Numbered from the stretch's first letter, positions 32,535 to 42,411 are shown. The stretch: 64,000 nucleotides of DNA from an uncultured Methylophilaceae bacterium (GCA_903870165.1 CAIQBW010000012.1:89253-153252), one strand, 5' to 3'. The notes: generated by a model from the sequence alone, not told the origin. Made by a program: numbers and translations.

Positions 32535-34252
32535 TAGGTTGCCTCCTTCACTTCAGGCAAACCCGCTGGTGGCAAAATCACATTGTTATTTGGCGCATCT
32601 TGAGGTACGCCCATCATTCTGAGCGTTGCCCCCATCACCGAGCTGAATACTGGTGCAGCGACAATACCACCGTAATATTGACCATTGCTCGGCTCATCAA
32701 TCATGACCGCCACAATCAACTTAGGATTACTTGCTGGTGCCATACCTACAAAGGATGCAATATATTTATCTTGATATCCGCCAATACCTGGCTTGTGAGC
32801 AGTACCGGTTTTACCTGCCACGCGATAACCCATGACTTGCGCTTTAGGGGCGGTACCGCCAGCTTGAACAACTGTTTCCAACATATCGCGGACACTTAAG
32901 GCTGTCGCTTTTGAAAAAACCTGTTGACCGACTGCAACATCTTTAGCCTTTAGCAATGTGACTGGCCGCAATTCACCATCATTCGCGAACACCGTATATG
33001 CTCGAGCAAGCTGCAATAGCGTCACACTAATACCGTTGCCATATGAGATAGTGGCTTGCTCAATAGGATGCCATGTTTTGTAATTTCTAAGCTTCCCTGC
33101 TGCTTCACCTGGAAAGTTCACATGTGTAATCGTGCCAAAACCTAGCTGGTTAAAAACACCCCACATATATTGAGGCTCCATCGACAAAGCAATCTTTGCA
33201 GAGCCTACATTCGATGACTTCTGAATCACCTGCGCAACTGTCAGCAATCCATTAGGGTGTGAATCATGCACAGTTGCCGTGCCTATTTTGAAGCTCCCTG
33301 GTGCAGTTTCAATTTTGGTATCAGGCGTGTACTTGCCGGTTTCAAGCGCAGCCGAAATAGTCATTGGCTTCATCGTTGAGCCTGGCTCAAAAAGGTCAAC
33401 AATCGCACGATTACGAGATTTTGCGATGTCCTTACTTGGATTGTTTGGGTTATAAGCTGGGAAATTCACCATGGCTAAAATCTCACCCGTTTTAGCATTC
33501 AGTACTATCGCCGCACCAGCTTTTGCTTTGTTCTCTTCAACCGCTTTTGATAATTCACGATAAGCCAAATATTGAACTTTACGGTCAATAGAAGCGACCA
33601 AATCGCGCCCATCTTGCGGCAATTTCACAGCCTCTAAATCATCAACAATATGGCCTTGTCGGTCTTTAATTACATGACGACTGCCTGGCTTTCCTGAGAG
33701 CCAGGTCTGATATTGCAACTCAAAACCCTCCAAACCTTTTTCATCAGAGCCAGTGTAACCAACCAAATGCGCCGTCACTTCACCTGCTGGATAGAAACGC
33801 TTATATTCACGTTGCATGTAAACACCAGGAATATGAAGCGCCATGACGTGATTTGCCAACTCGGGGGAAATACGACGTTTTAGATAAATAAAATCGCGAT
33901 TTTGGTTCGCGAGTTTTGCTGAGATTTCATCTGGATTCATTTCCAGAAGTTTTGCCAGCTTCTCAATTTGCTCTTTGCTAGCTTGCGCATCCGCTGGGTT
34001 TGCCCAAATAGATTCAACGGGTGAACTGATCGCTAATGGCTCACCGTTACGGTCAGTAATCATCCCGCGATGGGCGTAAAGTGTCATCGCGCGGGTAGTA
34101 CGTGCATCCCCTTGCTGTTGTAAGAATGAATGGCGCATCCCTTGCAAGAATACTGCACGGCCAATTAATGCGCCAAAGGCCAGCAACACCAATACCAACA
34201 GCAAGCCACGACGCCACTGTGGTAATTTGACTGTTTGCTGAACGACGGCCAT
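32534..34252 (-). CDS. ftsI: Septal peptidoglycan transpeptidase FtsI (PBP3)
   Basis: A 572-residue class B penicillin-binding protein. A cytoplasmic N-terminus and one membrane helix (about residues 15-35) are followed by a dimerisation domain (HRGMITDRNGEPLAIS) and the transpeptidase domain with the three active-site motifs: the SxxK serine in PGSTMKPM near 292, the SxN in KSSNVGSA near 345, and KTG in VAGKTGTAHKP near 490. It crosslinks septal peptidoglycan together with FtsW. AGGGGA precedes its ATG; the gene starts 18 bases after ftsL. Confidence 0.97.
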   Translation of the reverse strand: MAVVQQTVKLPQWRRGLLLVLVLLAFGALIGRAVFLQGMRHSFLQQQGDARTTRAMTLYAHRGMITDRNGEPLAISSPVESIWANPADAQASKEQIEKLAKLLEMNPDEISAKLANQNRDFIYLKRRISPELANHVMALHIPGVYMQREYKRFYPAGEVTAHLVGYTGSDEKGLEGFELQYQTWLSGKPGSRHVIKDRQGHIVDDLEAVKLPQDGRDLVASIDRKVQYLAYRELSKAVEENKAKAGAAIVLNAKTGEILAMVNFPAYNPNNPSKDIAKSRNRAIVDLFEPGSTMKPMTISAALETGKYTPDTKIETAPGSFKIGTATVHDSHPNGLLTVAQVIQKSSNVGSAKIALSMEPQYMWGVFNQLGFGTITHVNFPGEAAGKLRNYKTWHPIEQATISYGNGISVTLLQLARAYTVFANDGELRPVTLLKAKDVAVGQQVFSKATALSVRDMLETVVQAGGTAPKAQVMGYRVAGKTGTAHKPGIGGYQDKYIASFVGMAPASNPKLIVAVMIDEPSNGQYYGGIVAAPVFSSVMGATLRMMGVPQDAPNNNVILPPAGLPEVKEAT

Positions 34253-34269
34253 TTTCTATAAATCCCCTT

Positions 34270-34572
34270 TTACTTTGATACTGGTGTTGCTGATTGTGGT
34301 GCCGGTACCTCATCAGGCGCCACAATTTGGATATGTTTTGTATCAGGCACATGCATGTGCAATAAATCCGTTGCCACTTGCTCCAAACGGCTATGCATCG
34401 CCCATGTGCTTTGCTCTAACTGCAATTGTGTCCATTCCGTTTCAAAAAGCTTGGCCGCTTCTTGCTGTTGCTGTAACTCAAAATACAATTTGCGTGATTT
34501 ATGTTGTGAAGTGACTAAACTCAAAGCACTAATAATCAACACTGCAAATAAAATGAGATTTAAACGCGTCAT
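34270..34572 (-). CDS. ftsL: Cell division protein FtsL
   Basis: A 100-residue bitopic membrane protein: one N-terminal transmembrane helix (residues about 4-22) followed by a heptad-rich coiled coil (LYFELQQQQEAAKLFETEWTQ) and WAMHSRLEQVATDLLHMH, which matches the conserved FtsL segment. The start ATG follows the rsmH stop codon directly, and the gene lies between rsmH and ftsI as usual. FtsL forms the FtsQLB complex that activates FtsWI. Confidence 0.92.
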   Translation of the reverse strand: MTRLNLILFAVLIISALSLVTSQHKSRKLYFELQQQQEAAKLFETEWTQLQLEQSTWAMHSRLEQVATDLLHMHVPDTKHIQIVAPDEVPAPQSATPVSK

Positions 34573-35553
34573 TTACAATCTCACATTCGTCCGTTCAGCT
34601 ACGCGCAAAACTGCACTGCGTGAACGCGGGTTTTTCTTCACTTCTTGCTCACTTGGTTTTTGTGCTTTTCCTATCGCCATCATTCTTGGCTGCGGCAAAT
34701 CTTTTGCGAGTACAGGAAAGTTTGATGGCAAGTCATCCCTATCTTGCTCACCTTTTACAAATTGCTTCACGATGCGGTCTTCTAATGAGTGAAAACTAAT
34801 CACTGACAATCGACCTTGCGGTGCAAGCATGCGCAAACATTGCGGCAATACTAGCGATAACTCCTCAAGCTCTTGATTGAGGAAAATCCTGAGAGCTTGA
34901 AAAGTGCGCGTCGCCGGGTCTTGGCCAGGTTCAATTTTTGGGACGGCACTTGCCACGATCTTGGCAAATTGTTTAGTAGTGGTGATGGCATCCCCCCCTG
35001 TGCGTGCCGCAACAATCGCCCTTGCAATCTGTTTAGCAAACCGTTCTTCACCATAAGCTTTTATAACCTCCGCCAATTTTTGTTCTGTAGCTACCGCGAC
35101 AAACTCAGCAGCGGTTTGACCGCTACTTTGGTCCATACGCATATCCAATGGGCCATCAAATCTAAAACTGAATCCACGCTCGCCGATATCAATTTGTGGT
35201 GATGAAATGCCTAAATCAAGCAAAACACCATCCACGGCCGAGATGCCTAGCTCAGCTAGCACCTCTTCTAGCGCAGCAAAATGACGATGCACAATTTGAA
35301 AACGGGCATCTTGAATAGATGCCGCAGAACTTACAGCCGCCAAATCACGATCAAGCGCAATCAAGCGACCTTCACTTCCCAACTTTTCCAAAATTTTGCG
35401 GCTATGTCCACCACGTCCAAATGTACAATCGACGTAAATGCCAGCTGGCTTAATGGCCAAACCTTCAACCGCTTCCTCCAACATCACCGTAATGTGCGGT
35501 GACACCTCTCCTACCAATTGTTCAGACTGGGCCAATAGTGAGCTTGCGCTCAC
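34573..35553 (-). CDS. rsmH: 16S rRNA (cytosine-1402-N4)-methyltransferase
   Basis: A 326-residue SAM-dependent methyltransferase (MraW). It has [13 protein letters not shown] near 20, the SAM motif [14 protein letters not shown] near 43, [10 protein letters not shown] near 110, GPLDMRMD near 130 and [14 protein letters not shown] near 265. It starts at a GTG overlapping the mraZ stop (GTGA), with GAGGG a few bases upstream. Together with RsmI, also encoded in this window, it makes m4Cm1402 in 16S rRNA. Confidence 0.96.
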   Translation of the reverse strand: MSASSLLAQSEQLVGEVSPHITVMLEEAVEGLAIKPAGIYVDCTFGRGGHSRKILEKLGSEGRLIALDRDLAAVSSAASIQDARFQIVHRHFAALEEVLAELGISAVDGVLLDLGISSPQIDIGERGFSFRFDGPLDMRMDQSSGQTAAEFVAVATEQKLAEVIKAYGEERFAKQIARAIVAARTGGDAITTTKQFAKIVASAVPKIEPGQDPATRTFQALRIFLNQELEELSLVLPQCLRMLAPQGRLSVISFHSLEDRIVKQFVKGEQDRDDLPSNFPVLAKDLPQPRMMAIGKAQKPSEQEVKKNPRSRSAVLRVAERTNVRL

Positions 35554-35996
35554 AGTGAGAAGCCCTCTAATTCAGTGGGCAGCGCCAATTCTTCACTTGC
35601 CATCACAATATCTAATTGAGCACGCCAAGCATCGAGATTCCATATTTCGAAGTGACTGCCTTGGCCGACTAACATCGCCTGCTTATCCAACCCTGCAAAT
35701 TCTCGAAGCGCTGGCGAAACTAGCAAACGACCCGCCGCATCCATTTGCATATCTTCTGCATAACCAACCAACAAACGCTGCAATGCACTTGAGCGCTTAT
35801 CAAACGAAGACAAGGACATCATTTTGGCTTGAATAGGCTCCCACGCAACTTGTGGGTACAACAACAAACAACGGTGAGGATGTGCAGTCAATACCAATTG
35901 ACCTGCACTTTGAGACAAAAGGGCGTCACGATGCTTAGCTGGAACTGCCAGCCTGCCTTTCACATCCAAACTTAATGATGAAGCACCGCGAAACAT
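35550..35996 (-). CDS. mraZ: Transcriptional regulator MraZ
   Basis: A 148-residue protein with two AbrB/SpoVT-like repeats. The first repeat contains [19 protein letters not shown], the second [23 protein letters not shown]; these DxxGR..P pairs are the MraZ signature. MraZ forms a ring that binds repeats upstream of its own operon and represses the dcw cluster (family knowledge from E. coli). Matching boxes lie about 100 bases upstream here. It is the first gene of the cluster. Confidence 0.96.
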   Translation of the reverse strand: MFRGASSLSLDVKGRLAVPAKHRDALLSQSAGQLVLTAHPHRCLLLYPQVAWEPIQAKMMSLSSFDKRSSALQRLLVGYAEDMQMDAAGRLLVSPALREFAGLDKQAMLVGQGSHFEIWNLDAWRAQLDIVMASEELALPTELEGFSL

Positions 35997-36098
35997 AAAA
36001 TCTTCTTAAATCCTTTTTTTGATGGTGGTAATGAGTCAAAACAGAAAAATTGCTGGCCGTATCGGGAGATGAGCGCAACCAAATTGGCCAGCAAAATT

Positions 36099-36123
36099 CC
36101 CACAAAACACCACTTTCACCCAC
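36099..36123 (-). promoter_or_regulatory. MraZ operator: three GTGGG-type boxes at 10-bp spacing
   Basis: On the minus strand the sequence reads GTGGG-5-GTGGT-5-GTGGG. Three TGGG-like boxes separated by 5 bases form the known MraZ-binding pattern upstream of mraZ. The first box begins about 9 bases after the -10 hexamer, so bound MraZ would cover the start site of the dcw transcript. Confidence 0.85.
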
Positions 36124-36131
36124 TTGATGAC

Positions 36132-36160
36132 ACTATAGATAAAAAAATGAGCTTTCGCAA
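36132..36160 (-). promoter_or_regulatory. Sigma70 promoter of the dcw cluster (PmraZ)
   Basis: On the minus strand TTGCGA (36160-36155), a 17-base spacer and TATAGT (36137-36132) make a strong sigma70 match. The predicted start near 36125 leaves a ~130-base leader before the mraZ ATG, and it abuts the MraZ boxes. Confidence 0.8.
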
Positions 36161-36451
36161 GCCCTTTTTTACGGTTTTTCCTTTACAGGACAATGACTTA
36201 GCGCATTTTTCACATAAATAAAATATCCTTAATAAATAAGTACATAGCTAATTTAATGAATGTGACTTATAAAGAGTAAAAAAATGGATGAAATTTAAGA
36301 TTATTTAACAAACCCAAGCCCACAAAAGGTTTGCGGGATTTCCAAGAAAAAATCCAACGAATGTATTTATTTTGAAAATAATTTCAGCGCATCAAAAAGA
36401 GAGAGAGATTTGATGCAAAACGGCAGAGGAATTTTACAAAAAACAAGAAAA
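36161..36451. other. Intergenic region with no recognisable gene
   Basis: This AT-rich stretch lies between the dcw promoter and the 3' end of rnpB. I see no convincing ORF. A T-rich tract on the minus strand just after rnpB (36430-36451) probably ends the rnpB transcript. Confidence 0.5.
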
Positions 36452-36768
36452 GTGAAGCTGGCCGGTAAGCCGGGTTCTGTTCTCACCTTGCGGCAAGTGA
36501 CAGTCATTCATCTAGGCGTGCAATTACTCGCACGCTCAAGCAACCTACCCGCTGACAGCGCGAGCCACGCCATTGTCAGCCTATTTGGTCTTGCTACGGA
36601 TGGAGGTTACCGCGTTTCACCGTAACTTAATACGCTCGTCTCTGTGGCCCTATTCCGCGCCTTATACTATTGCTAGCTTTCAGCGTACGGCTGTTAGCCG
36701 TCATCCCGCTCTGCGTAGCCCGGACTTTCCTCCCCTCATTACTGAGCGGCGACTGTCTAGCCAGCTTC
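36452..36768 (-). ncRNA. rnpB: RNase P RNA, bacterial class A
   Basis: The minus strand starts GAAGCTGGCTAGACAGTCGCCGC and contains the universal core GAGGAAAGTCCGGGC about 40 bases in, then the second conserved half with ACAGAACCCGGCTTAC near the 3' end. The 5' GAAGCTGGC pairs with the 3' GCCAGCTTC to close helix P1. About 317 bases, short but within class A range. It is the catalytic RNA that removes 5' leaders from tRNA precursors. The ends are set by the P1 pairing and could be off by a few bases. ORFs called inside it are spurious. Confidence 0.95.
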
Positions 36769-36774
36769 GAAGCT

Positions 36775-36780
36775 ATTTTA
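36775..36780 (-). promoter_or_regulatory. -10 element of rnpB promoter
   Basis: TAAAAT lies 6 bases before the predicted rnpB 5' end on the minus strand, the right distance for a -10 box. I do not see a good -35 at 17 bases, so only this element is proposed. Confidence 0.45.
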
Positions 36781-36840
36781 ACACGCAAAAGATACTGGAT
36801 TTATAATGAACACCCTCACACAATAAATACTTAAGCAATC

Positions 36841-37536
36841 ATGGTCGCAGAACACATTGGACAACTCGACACCTCTTGGCAAGACGTAATAGGCGAAGAA
36901 TTAAACAAGCCTTACATGCACTCTCTTAGTAACTTTTTAAAACAAGAAAAATTGGCGGGAAAAACTATTTATCCTCCAAGCCCACTCATTCTCAACGCAT
37001 TTAATCAAACGCCATTTGACAAAGTTAGCGTCGTCATCATTGGCCAAGATCCATACCACGGGCATGATAAAGGCAAAGCGCAAGCACATGGCTTAAGTTT
37101 TTCAGTGCCACACGGTGTTGCAAAGCCGCCATCCCTTAGAAACATATTCAAAGAAATTGAAGCGGATTTAGGCATCAAAATGAATGAGGAAGGCGATCTA
37201 ACCGCCTGGGCAAAACAAGGCGTTTTATTGCTTAATGCAACATTAACTGTGGAAATGGGCAATGCAGGATCACATCAAAAACGTGGCTGGGAAGAATTTA
37301 CCGATGCAGCAATTACAGCCTTAAACGCACAACGAGAAAGATTGGTGTTTTTACTTTGGGGAAGTTATGCGCAAAAGAAAGGCGAGATGATAGATACCAA
37401 TAAGCATTTAGTGCTTACATCACCCCATCCATCGCCTTTATCCGCGCATCGAGGATTTTTTGGCAATCATCAATTTTCACAAACCAATCATTACTTAAGC
37501 AGGCACGGCGGAACGCCTATTAATTGGCAGATTTAA
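36841..37536 (+). CDS. ung: Uracil-DNA glycosylase, family 1
   Basis: A 231-residue base-excision repair enzyme that removes uracil from DNA. The catalytic motif GQDPYHG is near residue 65, the uracil-contact loop [10 protein letters not shown] near 125 and the DNA-intercalating loop [11 protein letters not shown] near 200; all are intact. The start ATG lacks a strong ribosome site but fits the family N-terminus. It is divergent from rnpB, and its last bases overlap the 3' end of pyrC on the opposite strand. Confidence 0.96.
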   Translation: MVAEHIGQLDTSWQDVIGEELNKPYMHSLSNFLKQEKLAGKTIYPPSPLILNAFNQTPFDKVSVVIIGQDPYHGHDKGKAQAHGLSFSVPHGVAKPPSLRNIFKEIEADLGIKMNEEGDLTAWAKQGVLLLNATLTVEMGNAGSHQKRGWEEFTDAAITALNAQRERLVFLLWGSYAQKKGEMIDTNKHLVLTSPHPSPLSAHRGFFGNHQFSQTNHYLSRHGGTPINWQI

Positions 37537-38564
37537 GCCATTCTCCAAGCAACCGATTGCCCTGCTCGCAAGGGCACCAAAACATCACTAGTGAAGGCCA
37601 TGCTCTCAGGCACAATCCAAGCCTCTTTCACCAAGGCTATTTGATCTGTATTGCGTCGCAAGCCGTAAAAGTCAGCGCCATAAAAGCTCGCAAAAGCCTC
37701 TAGCTTATCCAAGGCATTTTCCATCTCAAAAACTTCAGCATAAAGCTCAATCCCAGCATGAGCACTATACATACCAGCACAGCCACAAGCCGCCTCCTTG
37801 GCTGACTTTGCGTGAGGAGCACTATCTGTACCCAAGAAAAATTTAGGGCTGCCTGAGGTCGCCGCTTTTACCAGCGCCAGCCTATGTTCTTCACGTTTTA
37901 GGATAGGCAAGCAATAGTGATGAGGGCGAATGCCTCCTGTAAACATGGCATTACGATTCATCAGCAAATGATGCGGCGTAATGGTTGCGGCCACATTGTT
38001 TGGTGAACCTGCAACGAACTCAGCGGCATCTTTAGTGGTAATGTGTTCAAACACTACTTTAAGCGATGGATATTTCGCTAGTAGCGGGTTCATGTGACGG
38101 TCAATAAACACGCGTTCACGATCAAAAACATCCACATCCGAATCTGTCACTTCAGCATGCACTAGCAAAGGCAAACCACTTTCTTGCATCGCCTCCAAAG
38201 CCCCAGCACAAGCATCTAAACTAGTCACACCCGAATCAGAATTAGTCGTCGCCCCAGCTGGATAAAGCTTCACGCCATGCACAAAACCGCTCGCTTTGGC
38301 CTTTGCGATCTCATTGGCACTTGTGTTATCCGTGAGATACAAAGTCATTAAAGGCTCAAAATGGGCACCCACAGGTAGCGCATCCAAAATACGCTGACGA
38401 TACTCAGCAGCTAAAGCTGTTGTCGTCACTGGTGGACGCAAGTTAGGCATAACAATCGCACGCGCAAAACGGTGCGCAGTATCTGGCAATACCGCTTTTA
38501 GCGCATCGCCATCACGTAAATGTAAGTGCCAATCGTCTGGGCGGGTAATGGTGATTTTATCCAT
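37533..38564 (-). CDS. pyrC: Dihydroorotase, class II (PyrC)
   Basis: A 343-residue zinc amidohydrolase that closes carbamoyl aspartate to dihydroorotate in pyrimidine synthesis. It shows [13 protein letters not shown] at the N-terminus with the first metal histidines, [17 protein letters not shown] with the carboxylated lysine near 100, LLVHAEVTD near 135, [10 protein letters not shown] near 190 and the metal aspartate in FLGTDSAPH near 250. This is the E. coli-like short form, not the class I form. It follows rsmI by 2 bases on the same strand. Confidence 0.96.
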   Translation of the reverse strand: MDKITITRPDDWHLHLRDGDALKAVLPDTAHRFARAIVMPNLRPPVTTTALAAEYRQRILDALPVGAHFEPLMTLYLTDNTSANEIAKAKASGFVHGVKLYPAGATTNSDSGVTSLDACAGALEAMQESGLPLLVHAEVTDSDVDVFDRERVFIDRHMNPLLAKYPSLKVVFEHITTKDAAEFVAGSPNNVAATITPHHLLMNRNAMFTGGIRPHHYCLPILKREEHRLALVKAATSGSPKFFLGTDSAPHAKSAKEAACGCAGMYSAHAGIELYAEVFEMENALDKLEAFASFYGADFYGLRRNTDQIALVKEAWIVPESMAFTSDVLVPLRAGQSVAWRMA

Positions 38565-38566
38565 GC

Positions 38567-39418
38567 TTATTCGTCTTTAAGTTTGAGTGCAAATTCATAA
38601 AGGATGTTTTTCTTCACACCCGTAATTTCAGTGGCTAATTTTACCGCTTGTTTAAGCGGCAAATCAGCTAAGAGTAATCTTAATACGCGTTCGGCATCTT
38701 CACTAATAACCGCTTCTTCAACAACTATGGCCGCTTCTACCAACAACACGAACTCGCCACGCTGTTGATTAGGATCGCTTTCCAGCCATATTTTAGCGTC
38801 TTGCAAGGCGCAGCGATGAAAAGTTTCGAATGTTTTAGTGAGCTCTCTTGCTATAGTCACGCGGCGCTCACCACCCAAAACTTTAGCCAAATCTTCAACA
38901 CATTCAATAATGCGGTGCGGCGCCTCATAAAACACCAAAGTACAAGAATAGGCCTTTAAATCCTCTAAAGACTTTCGTCTCTGTGAGCCGCTTGCTGGCA
39001 AAAAACCGTGAAACATAAAACCAGTAGCCGTAATGCCAGAAGCAGAAAGTGCGGCAATCACAGCGCTTGCACCAGGCACTGGCACTACATTCACCCCAGC
39101 TTCACGCAATACATCAACCACAATAGCACCAGGATCGCTAATGCCCGGCGTTCCTGCATCAGTGACCAGCGCAATAGATTCACCCGATTGCAGCCGCTCT
39201 AACAATAATTGGGCAGATTTTTGTTCATTGTGCTCATGCACCGCGATAAGTTTTTTCTGAATCGCAAAATGTGATAGCAAATGCGAAGTGTGTCGCGTGT
39301 CTTCTGCGGCAATCGCATCCACTGTTTTTAAAACATCAAGCGCGCGCAGGCTAATATCTTGGAGGTTTCCAATTGGGGTCGCGACCACATATAATGTAGG
39401 GACATGATGAACACTCAA
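38567..39418 (-). CDS. rsmI: 16S rRNA (cytidine-1402-2'-O)-methyltransferase
   Basis: A 283-residue tetrapyrrole-methylase-fold enzyme. Motifs: [22 protein letters not shown] at the N-terminus, [10 protein letters not shown] near 42, [13 protein letters not shown] near 85, [14 protein letters not shown] near 112, FYEAPHRI near 155 and RELTKTFE near 180. No in-frame ATG exists at the N-terminus. The start is a TTG at 39418 that lies 8 bases after AAGGAG, and this choice gives the full family N-terminus. The start overlaps the divergent lpoA-like gene by 15 bases. Confidence 0.94.
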   Translation of the reverse strand: MSVHHVPTLYVVATPIGNLQDISLRALDVLKTVDAIAAEDTRHTSHLLSHFAIQKKLIAVHEHNEQKSAQLLLERLQSGESIALVTDAGTPGISDPGAIVVDVLREAGVNVVPVPGASAVIAALSASGITATGFMFHGFLPASGSQRRKSLEDLKAYSCTLVFYEAPHRIIECVEDLAKVLGGERRVTIARELTKTFETFHRCALQDAKIWLESDPNQQRGEFVLLVEAAIVVEEAVISEDAERVLRLLLADLPLKQAVKLATEITGVKKNILYEFALKLKDE

Positions 39419-41074
39419 ATCAAACTCTCCTTCATGCTGTTCGTGCTGATTTTCTCAGCCATCACCGCCATATTTAGCAACAGCAATTTAGCTTACGCTG
39501 AACAAAATTCTAAAAATAAAAAAAGTATCGAAGATTACTTTACTGAGAGCTACAACTGCCTCAAAAATAATGACAAAACATGCGCTCAAATTGCGGCGGC
39601 TAACATCCCTATTCAATCACCATACGCCAATCTGCTTAATGGGGTTTTAGCGAGCTTAGACGGTGATTTTGATACGACTTTTCGTGAGCTCATTCCGCTT
39701 CAAACAAATAAATCGCTCAATACGCTAGCAAGCATAAGTTTACACACAAGCCTCGCGCTAGCCTATGAAAACCAATCCGACAGTCTGCGCGCTTTAGAGC
39801 AACGCGTCCTGCTCGACACATTACTGCTTCAGCTAAAGCCTATTAACCAAGAAGACATTAACGCAAACCAACAGCAAATATGGGAAATTATTTCGGTATT
39901 AAGCAAGGCCAACCTTGCCGAAATGCGAGGCAATAGCACTGACACCATCATTCAAGGTTGGATAGATTTAGCCTTGGCGGCAAAGTATCAAAATAATGGC
40001 GAGCGCAATCAAAAAGCCATAGAAAATTGGCGTAAAGCATATGCAGAACATCCAGCGAAAGAGGGCATCGCAGCCCAAATCTTCCCAGCGATAACAATCA
40101 AATCTGAAGTGCACAAAGTAAAGTTGAAAGGATCTGTTGCGCTCTTATTGCCATTTTCTAAAGCAGAGCTGTATCCAATTTCAGATGCCATTGAGCGGGG
40201 CTTTACTGCCGCAAAAAAAATTGCTAACGATAATGTAGAGGTGAAAATTTATGCAAGCCAAGATACCGAAGAATCAATTCTACAGCTCTACCAACAAGCA
40301 TTAAATGATGGCGTAAGTTATGTGCTTGGGCCATTCACACCGATTGAAAGTCATATAATTAAAAATGCTCAAAATAACGCAATAACCCTAATCCTAAACA
40401 AGACACCATTCAAACCAAGCAGCGCAAACACTTTTGCATATGGCCTATCTCCATTAGACGAAGTACAACAAACGATTAAAGTAGCAAGAAATCTAGGTAT
40501 GCAAAAAGCGACAGTGGTTTCATCTAGCACCGATCTTAACAAGCAAATTAGCAAAGACTTCAAAGATCACTGGCTGGCATCGGGCGGCGAGATCAATATT
40601 CTTGAAAGTTACGAGGGTGATATTAACCGCCAAATCAACGAAAGCGATATGATTTTTATAGCAGCTGACGCTGAACAAGCAAGGCTCATTCGTCCGGCAT
40701 TACCTTCCAGGATTCCAACATTTGGCCTATCTGAAATATATAGTGGTGAGCCGATGAACGCAGACAACAAACCGCTACAAGGCATTAGATTTGTAGACTT
40801 GCCTTGGATAGTTGATAGAGGAAATGAAAAGTTTGCAGCATATAAAGCTGCATCTGCAGACTTACCTCCAGGCAAAATGCAACGTTGGTTTGCCCTTGGT
40901 GCTGATGCATATCAAATTCTTATTGCCTTAGACAGACTGACTTCAGATGGCGCAACGATAGATGGCCTCTCTGGCAAGATTGACGTCAATGCCTCTGGCG
41001 AAATCAGCCGTAGCATCGCCAATGCCAGCTTTGGTCCAGAGGGTATCGTTTTAGAGTCTTATCATGATGATTAA
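39404..41074 (+). CDS. Penicillin-binding protein activator, LpoA/LppC family
   Basis: A 556-residue exported protein. A signal sequence (residues about 8-31, ending LAYAEQ) is followed by an N-terminal TPR-like helical domain and, from about residue 240, a type I periplasmic-binding-fold domain (KGSVALLLPFSKAELYPISDAIERGF, VLGPFTP) as in LpoA/YraM. LpoA activates the PBP1A synthase from the outer membrane. I see no lipobox cysteine at the signal cleavage site, unlike E. coli LpoA, so this version may be soluble in the periplasm. Followed by diaA and dolP, as in the E. coli yra group, but without yraN. Confidence 0.85.
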   Translation: MMNTQIKLSFMLFVLIFSAITAIFSNSNLAYAEQNSKNKKSIEDYFTESYNCLKNNDKTCAQIAAANIPIQSPYANLLNGVLASLDGDFDTTFRELIPLQTNKSLNTLASISLHTSLALAYENQSDSLRALEQRVLLDTLLLQLKPINQEDINANQQQIWEIISVLSKANLAEMRGNSTDTIIQGWIDLALAAKYQNNGERNQKAIENWRKAYAEHPAKEGIAAQIFPAITIKSEVHKVKLKGSVALLLPFSKAELYPISDAIERGFTAAKKIANDNVEVKIYASQDTEESILQLYQQALNDGVSYVLGPFTPIESHIIKNAQNNAITLILNKTPFKPSSANTFAYGLSPLDEVQQTIKVARNLGMQKATVVSSSTDLNKQISKDFKDHWLASGGEINILESYEGDINRQINESDMIFIAADAEQARLIRPALPSRIPTFGLSEIYSGEPMNADNKPLQGIRFVDLPWIVDRGNEKFAAYKAASADLPPGKMQRWFALGADAYQILIALDRLTSDGATIDGLSGKIDVNASGEISRSIANASFGPEGIVLESYHDD

Positions 41075-41150
41075 ATCATATACAAAAAATCACTTGGATT
41101 AAGATTGCTTCTTAAACTTAGAGTATTTAAAAAAAGATAGAATATAGCCC

Positions 41151-41741
41151 ATGGATTTAATTACCCGAATTAGTCAGCAATTTGAAGAAAGCGCACGATT
41201 AAAATTAGCGCTGGCTGAATTGCTCGCTGCACCCATTGCCGCTTCAGCAGAAATTATTGTTGAAGCATTTTTAAAAGAGAAAAAAGTGCTCACTTGTGGC
41301 AATGGTGCTGGCGCTGCAAATGCACAATACTTTAGTTCACGCATGCTAAACCACTTTGAAGTGGAGCGCCCAGGTTTAGCAGCTATTTCTCTTTGCGCCG
41401 ACAGCACGACCCTAACAGCGATTGCGAATTTTGGACATTACGACCAAACATTCTCTAAGCAAGTACTAGCACTAGGGCAATCTGGCGACGTGCTGATTGC
41501 GATTAGCACCAGCGGAAATGCCGCCAACATATTAAACGCCATCAAAGCCGCAAAAGAACGTAATATGAAGGTGATTGCTTTTAGCGGCGGCGATGGTGGC
41601 TTATTGGTTGAACTTTTGGAAGAGCAAGATATCCATCTAGGCGTCCCCGATGAAAGCCCAGCAAGAATTCAAGAGGCTTATGTTCTTATTTTGCATTGCT
41701 TATGCGATGCTATCGATTGTCTTTTACTAGGAGTAGATTAA
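41151..41741 (+). CDS. diaA: SIS-domain protein DiaA / phosphoheptose isomerase family
   Basis: A 196-residue SIS-fold protein: LTCGNGAGAANAQYFSSRMLNHFE near 45, ISTSGNAANILNAI near 118 and ARIQEAYVLILHCLCDAID near the C-terminus. The C-terminal CLCDxID pattern and the position between lpoA-like and dolP-like genes point to DiaA, a DnaA-binding regulator of replication initiation, rather than GmhA. Sedoheptulose-7-phosphate isomerase activity cannot be excluded from sequence alone. Its stop is followed at once by the dolP start. Confidence 0.8.
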   Translation: MDLITRISQQFEESARLKLALAELLAAPIAASAEIIVEAFLKEKKVLTCGNGAGAANAQYFSSRMLNHFEVERPGLAAISLCADSTTLTAIANFGHYDQTFSKQVLALGQSGDVLIAISTSGNAANILNAIKAAKERNMKVIAFSGGDGGLLVELLEEQDIHLGVPDESPARIQEAYVLILHCLCDAIDCLLLGVD

Positions 41742-42326
41742 ATGCATGCATTCACTAAAACCTCACTTGGCACTTTAATCTTAGCCGCTGCGCTCAGCAC
41801 ACAACTCACAGCTTGCGTTCCAGTCGTTGTTGGCGGCGCTGCAGCTGGTGGCGCAATGGCGGCTGACCGCCGCACTTCAGGCACCTATATTGATGACCAA
41901 GCAATTGAACTTAAAGCGGGTAAAGCAATTGCTGATAGCTTAAAAGATAACGTGCATGCCAACGTGACGAGTTATAACCGTCAAGTGATAATTACCGGTG
42001 AAGTTTCGGACGAAGCAAACAAGAAAAAAGCTGAATCACTCGTTAGGCCAATCGAAAACGTAGCGAGCATCAAAAACTACCTTGAGATTGCAAAAAATAG
42101 CTCACTTAGCACTCGCACCAATGACGCTTATATCACTTCAAAAGTGAAAGCAAACTTCCTTAAAGAGAACAAGTTCGCAGCAAACTATGTAAAAGTAGTG
42201 ACAGAAAACGGTACAGTTTATTTATTAGGCTTAGTGACACATAAAGAAGCAGATGACGCGGTTGAAATTGCACGCAGCATTGGTGGCGTAAAAACTGTTG
42301 TCAAAGTTTTTGAATACATCGACTGA
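41742..42326 (+). CDS. dolP: Outer-membrane lipoprotein with two BON domains (DolP/YraP-like)
   Basis: A 194-residue lipoprotein: signal peptide with lipobox LTAC (cysteine at residue 25), a Gly/Ala-rich stretch, then two BON domains (about 47-117 and 125-193) with GEV and GLV turns. DolP supports outer-membrane integrity and acts near the Bam machinery in E. coli. The ATG follows the diaA stop codon directly, with TAGGAG upstream, so both are co-translated. Confidence 0.87.
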   Translation: MHAFTKTSLGTLILAAALSTQLTACVPVVVGGAAAGGAMAADRRTSGTYIDDQAIELKAGKAIADSLKDNVHANVTSYNRQVIITGEVSDEANKKKAESLVRPIENVASIKNYLEIAKNSSLSTRTNDAYITSKVKANFLKENKFAANYVKVVTENGTVYLLGLVTHKEADDAVEIARSIGGVKTVVKVFEYID

Positions 42327-42411
42327 GCACAAAATCATTCACTGATAAAATACGGCTTACAGAAAATAAGTCTCTTTTTAACGATTAACTAAAGATATCT
42401 AGGTAGTTTAT

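Noticed and set aside
34053-34352. 99-residue minus-strand ORF overlapping ftsI and ftsL
   Set aside because: Out of frame with two well-supported division genes and without family features.
36410-36806. Two ORFs (71 and 77 residues) in the dcw-ung gap
   Set aside because: They lie within or across rnpB on the opposite strand; the RNA gene explains the sequence.
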